Source: Palleniella muris (lineage in GTDB: Bacteria; Bacteroidota; Bacteroidia; Bacteroidales; Bacteroidaceae). Taken from it: DNA of 39,091 nt. Every line of letters starts with the position of its first letter. Position 1 is the stretch's first letter. The notes under the pieces were generated by a model. That model was not told the DNA's origin and did no database searches. It was given only the letters and a program-made list of their open reading frames with translations. Both the position numbers and the translations under genes were made by a program. Shown here piece after piece: positions 32,916 to 39,091 of the stretch. The stretch is from contig NZ_SRZC01000031.1 of NCBI RefSeq assembly GCF_004792655.1, forward strand, positions 1-39,091. The letters are read 5' to 3'.

Positions 32916-33479
32916 ATGGCTCTTATCAAATCATATAAAGGCGTCACTCCTAAATGGGGGCGTGACTGCTATTTCTCGGAGAATGCCACTCTTGTCGGCG
33001 ATGTTAGGTTGGGTGATGAATGCTCGATATGGTTCAATGCCGTCGTGCGTGGCGATGTTGCGCGCATCATCATCGGTGACCGCTGCAACGTGCAGGACGG
33101 TTCTTGTGTCCATGTGACGAACTTTGGTGGGGAGGAACGCCCTACGGAGGAGTTTGTCAATGGTCATGACTGTCTGCTGGAAGATGATGTCACGGTAGGG
33201 CATAACGCCACTCTCCATGCCTGTCATGTGAGGAAAGGCGCATTGATTGGTATGGGTGCGACAGTCCTTGACAAGGCTGTAATCGGCGAAGGCGCTGTCA
33301 TTGCTGCCGGAGCCCTTGTGCTTGGCGGCACTCAGGTGGGTGACCACGAGATATGGGCAGGCGTTCCGGCGAAGATGGTCAAGAAGACGCGTCCTAACCA
33401 AGCGGAGTCTTTCGCGCAGCATTATGTCGATTACAGCAAGATTTATCTTGCGGAAGACGCGGAGGAGAACAAAGGATAG
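32916..33479 (+). CDS. Gamma-carbonic anhydrase-like hexapeptide protein
   Basis: This is a 187-residue left-handed beta-helix trimer of the gamma-CA/YrdA family. VVRGDVARIIIGDRCNVQDG contains the family Arg and Asp pair, and the metal-binding His residues sit in GSCVHVT and VTVGHNATLHACHV. The long C-terminal helix (NQAESFAQHYVDYSKIY) is also typical. Carbonic anhydrase activity is not certain: YrdA-type relatives often lack the acidic loop needed for high activity, and here a Glu-rich loop (FGGEERPTEEFVN) follows the first His. ATG 32916 is chosen over 32811, which precedes the probable leader. Confidence 0.88.
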   Translation: MALIKSYKGVTPKWGRDCYFSENATLVGDVRLGDECSIWFNAVVRGDVARIIIGDRCNVQDGSCVHVTNFGGEERPTEEFVNGHDCLLEDDVTVGHNATLHACHVRKGALIGMGATVLDKAVIGEGAVIAAGALVLGGTQVGDHEIWAGVPAKMVKKTRPNQAESFAQHYVDYSKIYLAEDAEENKG

Positions 33480-33504
33480 TTTGCCTTGGATAATAAAAAT
33501 ATAT

Positions 33505-33544
33505 AGCTCATTAGGAACTTATCACACCGAATTCCTAATGAGCT
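33505..33544. repeat. Perfect 13-bp hairpin upstream of the terminator
   Basis: AGCTCATTAGGAA (33505-33517) pairs with 33532-33544 around a 14-nt loop. It directly precedes the terminator hairpin (4 nt between). Confidence 0.75.
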
Positions 33545-33548
33545 GTAC

Positions 33549-33577
33549 AAAAAGCACCGCAAAAGGCGGTGCTTTTT
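33549..33577. terminator. Bidirectional terminator after the gamma-CA gene
   Basis: AAAAAGCACCGC (33549-33560) pairs with GCGGTGCTTTTT (33566-33577) around a 5-nt loop. The A/T ends give a T-run on either strand, suited to both the + gene upstream and the convergent minus gene ending at 33801. The gap 33480-33800 otherwise holds only a short AAGCCGCATGAATCCGCATG stretch near 33752 that recalls the dispersed element. Confidence 0.85.
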
Positions 33578-33800
33578 GTGTTATCTGTGTATAGCGGCGT
33601 AGTGTGTCTGCCCGAAAATTGTTGACCGCTGTTGTGCTAAAAAATGATTGTTATACACCTGCTGGGTCAAAACATGCGCGGCAACGAGTCGAATATCCGG
33701 GCATAGATGTGTGCACAAGCAGAGATATATTGTATTTTGCCGAATCATCCCCAATAAGCCGCATGAATCCGCATGAGGATGTAGGGCACAAGGAACGGTA

Positions 33801-35870
33801 TCAGTCCTCGTCCTCCTTAGGCGCATGGAGCTCCGGGTAAGCTATACGGGTGTGGTAAATAGCCTTCAGGCGTTCGATGAGGACATCCTTCGCCGTCTGA
33901 ATGTCACGGAACGTTATCGGGCAGTCGTGGAAGAAGCCGTTCTGCACCTGCGAATCAATAATTTTGTCGACCAATCCGGCGATGGACTCTTCCGTGTACT
34001 CCTTCAAGGAGCGTGAGGCTGCCTCAACACTGTCAGCCATCATCAGAATAGCCTGCTCGCGTGTGAAAGGATTAGGACCGGGATAGCGGAAGATAGTCTC
34101 GTCAACCTCCTCGTCGGGGTGCTTGTTCTTGTACTGTACATAGAAATAGGACACAAGCCCGTTGCCATGATGAGTGCGTATGAAGTCCTGAATCACACCC
34201 GGCAGCCCCTCTTTGTCCGCCAGACGCAGCCCCTCTGTGACATGGCTGATGATAACTTGTGCGGATTCCTGCTCCGAAATACGCGTATGAGGGTTGATGC
34301 TTGCCTGGTTCTCGGTATAGAATACAGGATGCCGCATCTTGCCGATGTCATGGTAAAGTCCGCCGACACGCACAAGAAGGGCTCGCGCACCAATGCGTGA
34401 GGCAATCGCAGACGCAAGGTTGCTCACCATTATGGAGTGCTGGAAAGTGCCCGGAGCGACCTCCGACAGGTGGCGGAGGACCGCCTTGTTTGTGTCGGAA
34501 AGTTCAAAGAGCGTCACCGCAGAGACAAAGCCGAAAGCCTTTTCCACAACAAACATCAGCGGATAGGCAAGGAGCAGAAGCACCGCATTGGCAACAAAAT
34601 GCGGGAAAAGTCCGAGATTTATGTCAGCCACGCCCTTTGCCTCAATCAGTTGCAGCGAGACAAACACAAGGAATTCCGTTGTCACCACCGTAAGTGCTGC
34701 CGTGAACACCTGGGAGCGATGGGAAAGTTCGCGGAGTGTATAGATGGCCGCCAGACCGCCGGCAAGCTCTATCGCAATGAAGTCAAACTGTTTCTGCACC
34801 GCCAAAGCACTAAGCATAACCACCACGGCATGGGTTATGAATGCCGTGCGCGAATCAAGGAACACGCGGACAAACATAGGAGCCATGCACAGAGGGATGA
34901 CATAGACACTGAAAAAACGATGGCGCATGACGAGTGACACTATGCCCGTAAGGATGATGATGATCGTATACAACATCACATAGGAGCTTGTCTTCTCGAA
35001 ATAATCGCTGCGGTAGAGCAGGAGATAAAGCGTAAAGAGGGCTATCACTATGAACACGAAGAGTGCCTGCCCTCCGTAGGTGGTAAGGATTTCCGCGTGG
35101 GTGGCTTTCTGTTTCTGGTATTCACGGATATATGATGTTATGGCTGCATAAGCCTTCTCGTCGACAACGACACCGCGGTTTATTATCTCCTCACCCACCT
35201 GTATGATGCCGGAAGCGGTCGGAATACTGCTCAGCAGGTCGTTCATCTCCATCTCCGTCCTGTCCTTGTCAAGCAAGATGTTCGGTTCGAGGAACTCATT
35301 GAGGTTGCATTGCTGCAAAGCCTGCCGCTGTTTCTGCATGGCAGGGTCATGGAACAGCCATTCATACGCTGTCAGAGGCGTCATGAAACGGTGCACCGGC
35401 ACACTCGTTGCCGTGTTCCCGGAGACAAGGCGGATGCTCCGTGTGCTGTCGTCTGCCGCCGACTGTGCCACATCGGCATTGATGATTCCCATGTCATAAG
35501 CCATCCTTATCCTCTTTGCCACATAGGCGGAATAGGAGCGCGAAAGGCCGTGGATGCCGTCCCGGAACTCCTCATTGAACTTCTTCAGGGCACGCTCCCT
35601 CACCGTCACGGACACACTGTAGTACGGCTCAAACCCCTGCAGCAGAGAGTCGCGCTCCTGCTTCAGCACCTCCTCACTTTTGTAAATGGGGATTTCCGTC
35701 TCGGCAATGAGCTGGTCATAATGCCACGGATGGTTCAGTTCGTACACGAAAGACACACCCGGGTCATGCGGCATTATAAGTACCACAAGCACTGTCGTGA
35801 CGACGATGAGCCAAGAGCGTTTCAACAGGTTCTTCCAGAACATGCCACTCTGAGTGTAGGATTTTGCCAT
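33801..35870 (-). CDS. 7TM receptor-type HD phosphohydrolase (PgpH-like)
   Basis: This is a 689-residue membrane protein of the 7TMR-HD family. It has one N-terminal membrane segment ([15 protein letters not shown]), an extracytoplasmic 7TMR-HDED sensor domain (about 45-275), seven membrane segments (about 285-480) and a cytoplasmic HD domain. The HD metal ligands are [19 protein letters not shown] (HD pair) and [13 protein letters not shown]. Relatives such as Listeria PgpH hydrolyse cyclic di-AMP; the same activity is likely but unproven here. ATG 35870 is chosen because the longer frame to 35933 crosses into the gltX promoter region. It is divergent from gltX. A possible minus-strand -7 (TATTTTCG) lies at 35908-35901. 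Confidence 0.88.
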   Translation of the reverse strand: MAKSYTQSGMFWKNLLKRSWLIVVTTVLVVLIMPHDPGVSFVYELNHPWHYDQLIAETEIPIYKSEEVLKQERDSLLQGFEPYYSVSVTVRERALKKFNEEFRDGIHGLSRSYSAYVAKRIRMAYDMGIINADVAQSAADDSTRSIRLVSGNTATSVPVHRFMTPLTAYEWLFHDPAMQKQRQALQQCNLNEFLEPNILLDKDRTEMEMNDLLSSIPTASGIIQVGEEIINRGVVVDEKAYAAITSYIREYQKQKATHAEILTTYGGQALFVFIVIALFTLYLLLYRSDYFEKTSSYVMLYTIIIILTGIVSLVMRHRFFSVYVIPLCMAPMFVRVFLDSRTAFITHAVVVMLSALAVQKQFDFIAIELAGGLAAIYTLRELSHRSQVFTAALTVVTTEFLVFVSLQLIEAKGVADINLGLFPHFVANAVLLLLAYPLMFVVEKAFGFVSAVTLFELSDTNKAVLRHLSEVAPGTFQHSIMVSNLASAIASRIGARALLVRVGGLYHDIGKMRHPVFYTENQASINPHTRISEQESAQVIISHVTEGLRLADKEGLPGVIQDFIRTHHGNGLVSYFYVQYKNKHPDEEVDETIFRYPGPNPFTREQAILMMADSVEAASRSLKEYTEESIAGLVDKIIDSQVQNGFFHDCPITFRDIQTAKDVLIERLKAIYHTRIAYPELHAPKEDED

Positions 35871-35942
35871 ATTTTCAACCGTTTGTTTTCTAACTGAGTG
35901 CGAAAATACGAAAAAAAATTCGGTTTTGTGCAATAAATATAG

Positions 35943-35950
35943 TAATTTTG
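35943..35950 (+). promoter_or_regulatory. -7 box TAATTTTG for gltX
   Basis: Matches TAnnTTTG, 77 nt upstream of ATG 36028. A TTTG at 35925-35928 is only 14 nt upstream, shorter than the usual spacing. Confidence 0.5.
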
Positions 35951-36027
35951 CAGAAAATTATGAAATTCATTCCATTAGGGCAGAGCAATATACTCTGTGC
36001 CTGAAAGAAAGAAAACTTAAAAACAAA

Positions 36028-37554
36028 ATGTCAGAAAGAAAAGTCAGAGTACGTTTCGCACCGTCACCGACCGGTGCACTGCATATCGGCGGTGTGCGCA
36101 CCGCATTGTACAATTACCTCTTTGCCAAGCAGCATGGTGGCGACCTGGTGTTCCGTATAGAGGACACCGACTCCAACCGCTTTGTTCCGGGAGCAGAGGA
36201 ATACATCATCGAGTCATTCCGCTGGCTGGGCATAAAGTTTGACGAGGGTGTCAGTTTCGGCGGCGACAAGGGACCTTACCGTCAGTCAGAGCGTCGTGAG
36301 ATATACAAGGAATATGTCCGCCGGCTGATTGATGACGGCAAGGCATATATTGCGTTCGACACTCCGGAAGAGCTTGAGGCGAAGCGCAACGAGATAAAGA
36401 ATTTCCAATACGATGCACATACGCGCCTTATGATGCGCAACTCCCTCACCCTTTCAAAAGAGGAGGTGAACGCTCTCATCGAGGACGGGCAGCAGTATGT
36501 CGTCCGATTCAAGATCGAACCGGGACAGGATGTCATGGTGGATGACATCATCCGAGGAGAGGTGCATATCAAGAGTGACATCCTGGATGACAAGGTGCTC
36601 TACAAAAGTGCCGACGAACTCCCGACCTATCACCTTGCAAACATTGTCGATGACCACCTGATGGAAATCACACACGTCATCCGTGGCGAGGAATGGCTTC
36701 CTTCTGCACCGTTGCATGTGCTGCTCTACAAGGCTTTCGGCTGGGCGGACACCATGCCACGCTTTGCCCATCTGCCACTGCTCCTCAAACCGGAAGGAAA
36801 GGGAAAACTGTCAAAGCGCGACGGTGACCGTCTCGGATTCCCTGTCTTCCCACTCGAATGGCACGACCCAAAGACAGGCGAGGTTAGCTCCGGTTATCGT
36901 GAGTCAGGCTATTTCCCTGAGGCAGTAGTCAATTTCCTTGCACTCCTCGGCTGGAATCCGGGTACGGAACAGGAGATTTTCACCCTTGACGAAATGGTTG
37001 AAATCTTCAACCTCGAGAAATGTTCCAAGGCAGGAGCGAAGTTTGACTACAAGAAGTGCCAGTGGTTCAACCATGCCTATGTGCTGCAGAAGTCTGCTGA
37101 AGAGATTGCCGCACTCTTTGCACCGGCAGTGGCAAACAACGGCATCGATGAGTCCATGGAGCGCATTACCGAGGTTGTAAGGATGATGAAGGACCGCGTG
37201 ACTTTCGTTTCCGAGCTTTGGGGACTCTGCTCTTTCTTCTTCATCGCACCTTACAGCTATGATGAGAAGACAGTGAAGAAACGCTGGAAAGAATACTCTG
37301 CACAGCAGATGACAGAACTGAAAGATGTGCTGGCAGCCCTTGAAGACTTCTCTGTGGAGGCTCAGGAAAAGGCTGTCATGGCATGGATTGGCGAGAAAGA
37401 GTACAAGCTCGGTGATGTAATGAACGCTTTCCGCCTCTGCCTTGTAGGAGAGGGAAAAGGTCCGGGAATGTTCGACATTTCCGCTTTCCTTGGCAAGGAA
37501 GAGACCATAAAGCGTATCGACGCTGCCATAGCGGCACTGAACACTGAAGCATAA
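36028..37554 (+). CDS. gltX: Glutamyl-tRNA synthetase
   Basis: This 508-residue class I synthetase charges tRNA-Glu. [20 protein letters not shown] carries the HIGH motif (HIGG), [18 protein letters not shown] is the Glu-binding block, and [16 protein letters not shown] carries the KMSKS-type motif. [20 protein letters not shown] opens the anticodon-binding C-terminal half. Start ATG 36028 follows the -7 box; the longer frame from 35926 overlaps the promoter. The NxxD pattern of GlnRS is absent, so this is a true GluRS. waaA follows 107 nt later in the same direction. Confidence 0.96.
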   Translation: MSERKVRVRFAPSPTGALHIGGVRTALYNYLFAKQHGGDLVFRIEDTDSNRFVPGAEEYIIESFRWLGIKFDEGVSFGGDKGPYRQSERREIYKEYVRRLIDDGKAYIAFDTPEELEAKRNEIKNFQYDAHTRLMMRNSLTLSKEEVNALIEDGQQYVVRFKIEPGQDVMVDDIIRGEVHIKSDILDDKVLYKSADELPTYHLANIVDDHLMEITHVIRGEEWLPSAPLHVLLYKAFGWADTMPRFAHLPLLLKPEGKGKLSKRDGDRLGFPVFPLEWHDPKTGEVSSGYRESGYFPEAVVNFLALLGWNPGTEQEIFTLDEMVEIFNLEKCSKAGAKFDYKKCQWFNHAYVLQKSAEEIAALFAPAVANNGIDESMERITEVVRMMKDRVTFVSELWGLCSFFFIAPYSYDEKTVKKRWKEYSAQQMTELKDVLAALEDFSVEAQEKAVMAWIGEKEYKLGDVMNAFRLCLVGEGKGPGMFDISAFLGKEETIKRIDAAIAALNTEA

Positions 37555-37661
37555 GGCACAGTGGCAACCTATAACGAAGGACAGTCCTTGCCCGTTTGCC
37601 GTGCAATCCACGGACATGACGGCAAGGCAGCGGCTTTCAACAACTCAGTAATACTCGAATC

Positions 37662-38912
37662 GTGTATCAAATAGGACTTTGGATGTACTTGTGCGCCGTG
37701 GCAGTGCTCAGTCTCTTTGACAGGAAAGTGAGAGCAATGTGGCGTGGCGAACGCCGGGCTATCGGCACCATAAAGAGCAAACTCGATCCTCAGGCAAAAT
37801 ATGTCTGGGTACATGCCGCATCACTCGGAGAGTTTGAACAGGGCAGACCTATCATCGAGCATATCAAGCAGAAATATCCGCAATACAAGGTTCTGCTGAC
37901 GTTCTTCTCCCCTTCCGGCTATGAGGTTCGCAAGGATTATGAAGGCGCAGACATAATATGCTACCTGCCACTTGACACATTCCGCAACGCACGCCGCTTC
38001 CTGAATGCTATACATCCCGTGTGCGCCTTGTTCATAAAATATGAGTTCTGGTACAACTACCTGCATATCCTGAAGCATCGTGGCGTACCTGTTTACAGTG
38101 TCGCAAGCATCTTCCGCCCTGACCAGATATTCTTCAAATGGTACGGAAAAGGATACGGCAAGGTGCTGAAATGCTTCACACACTTCTACGTACAGAATGA
38201 GCAAAGCAAGCAGTTGCTCGCCACTCTCGGCATTGACAATGTCTCTGTCACCGGCGATACACGTTTCGACCGCGTGATAGCCATAGCGGAACAGGCACAG
38301 AAGATTGAGGCTGTCGAACGGTTTCTTGCATCAAACAAGGGGAAGAAGGTCTTTGTCGCCGGCAGCTCATGGCAGCCTGACGAAGAGATTTTCATACCTT
38401 ATTTCAAGTCGCATGACAATTGGACGCTGATCATTGCTCCTCATGTCATAGGCGAGGAGCATCTGCGCGGGATAGAAGCCTTGCTGGAAAGGAACGGATA
38501 TTCTCACCAACGCTACACCGAACTTGCGGATGCCAAGGCAACACCTGTGACCGGCAACGGCAGGAATGCGCTTATAATAAACTGTTTCGGCTTGCTTTCC
38601 TCCATCTACCGCTATGCCGACGTGACGTATGTCGGTGGCGGTTTCGGTGTCAGCATCCACAATCTGCCGGAAGCAGCGGTATGGGGCAAGCCCGTAATCT
38701 TCGGTCCCGAGAACAGCAAATTTGCAGAGGCACAGGGGCTGAAAGCCTGCGGTGGCGGCATAGAGATTACGGATTACAGGACTTTCTCTGCCATAATGGA
38801 CAAGTTTGGCACGGACGCTGAATATCTCGCCGAATGCTCCAAGGCTGCACATGACTACGTAGAATCGAAAGCAGGAGCCACCAAGGCTGTCATATCTGCC
38901 CTGAACCTGTAA
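37662..38912 (+). CDS. waaA: 3-deoxy-D-manno-octulosonic acid (Kdo) transferase
   Basis: This is a 416-residue GT30 glycosyltransferase that adds Kdo to lipid IVA at the inner membrane (LPS core). The single N-terminal membrane anchor is IGLWMYLCAVAVLSLF. The N-terminal domain has VWVHAASLGEFEQGRPIIEH, with the catalytic Glu region, and YEFWYNYLHILKHRGVPVYS. The C-terminal domain has VTGDTRFDRV, VAGSSWQPDE, IIAPHVIGEEHL, VGGGFGVSIHNLPEAAVWGK and FGPENSKFAEA. The start is a GTG at 37662: the frame is open back only to a TGA at 37617 and has no ATG upstream of 37683, and a start at 37683 would remove conserved residues of the anchor. Full length for the family. Confidence 0.94.
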   Translation: MYQIGLWMYLCAVAVLSLFDRKVRAMWRGERRAIGTIKSKLDPQAKYVWVHAASLGEFEQGRPIIEHIKQKYPQYKVLLTFFSPSGYEVRKDYEGADIICYLPLDTFRNARRFLNAIHPVCALFIKYEFWYNYLHILKHRGVPVYSVASIFRPDQIFFKWYGKGYGKVLKCFTHFYVQNEQSKQLLATLGIDNVSVTGDTRFDRVIAIAEQAQKIEAVERFLASNKGKKVFVAGSSWQPDEEIFIPYFKSHDNWTLIIAPHVIGEEHLRGIEALLERNGYSHQRYTELADAKATPVTGNGRNALIINCFGLLSSIYRYADVTYVGGGFGVSIHNLPEAAVWGKPVIFGPENSKFAEAQGLKACGGGIEITDYRTFSAIMDKFGTDAEYLAECSKAAHDYVESKAGATKAVISALNL

Positions 38913-38929
38913 AAGAAGCATACATAAGG

Positions 38930-38981
38930 AACCGCACTAAAGGATATATTTTGATTTCCTTTAGTGCGGTTTTTCTTTTTC
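38930..38981 (+). terminator. Terminator of waaA
   Basis: AACCGCACTAAAGGA (38930-38944) pairs perfectly over 15 bp with 38957-38971, 12-nt loop, then TTTTCTTTTT. The last 110 nt of the window contain nothing I can support. Confidence 0.9.
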
Positions 38982-39091
38982 CTAATTATTGGTGTCGGTA
39001 AAACGCAAAATACATCTCTGATTTGTACGTAATGTTTACGCGAGTTCGGGATAAGAAAGTCCCCGAAAAAGTTGGTAATCTCGCAAATATT

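Noticed and set aside
34301..34937. Open frames on the + strand opposite the HD phosphohydrolase
   Set aside because: Arg/His/Gln-rich antisense shadows of a strong gene.

Overview
The window looks like a chromosomal segment of a Bacteroidales bacterium, most likely Prevotella or a close relative. The evidence is threefold. Promoters have the Bacteroidetes form (-7 TAnnTTTG with a TTTG or TTG about 18-22 nt upstream). Many secreted and outer-membrane proteins have Bacteroidales architecture: a FadL/OmpP1 porin, a plug-plus-barrel receptor, DUF2807 lipoproteins and a KGIYI...KKIIIK C-terminal tail. The housekeeping proteins are also of Bacteroidetes type. No phage, CRISPR array, rRNA or complete insertion sequence was recognised.

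Layout: the left edge holds the tail of an Rpn/YhgA-like nuclease with 24-bp in-frame repeats, then a FadL-type porin. Positions 2462-7374 form an apparent operon: an ABC ATPase, then a DUF2807 lipoprotein plus membrane protein pair, then a second copy of that pair, then a GntR/YtrA-type repressor. An outer-membrane beta-barrel protein (7493-9670) follows closely. A repeat-rich gap (9671-10541) holds a MITE-like element and many small hairpins. On the minus strand a 909-residue secreted protein overlaps a 72-residue KPE-type peptide. Then come an apparently frameshifted lipoprotein, a small secreted protein, a sugar O-acetyltransferase and a GlsB-type membrane protein. A three-gene menaquinone block follows (hotdog thioesterase, menF, menD).

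The right half is mostly core metabolism and information processing: tRNA-Val, purB, an RluB-like pseudouridine synthase with a long Gly/Asn/Arg-rich extension, asnS, an acyltransferase-3 membrane protein, dnaB, two small unknown genes, an aminopeptidase P (minus), mdh, a gamma-carbonic anhydrase-like protein, a 7TM-HD phosphohydrolase (minus), gltX and waaA. Several units end in strong hairpin-plus-T-run terminators.

The most interesting material is the duplicated ABC/lipoprotein module and its paired intergenic palindromes, two 9-base G/C tracts (one at the promoter of the large secreted protein, one in the repressor gene), the secreted protein plus small peptide pair, and several families of short intergenic palindromes and dispersed repeats. 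Functions of the named housekeeping genes rest on recognisable motifs. Functions of the repeats and of the unknown proteins are inference.
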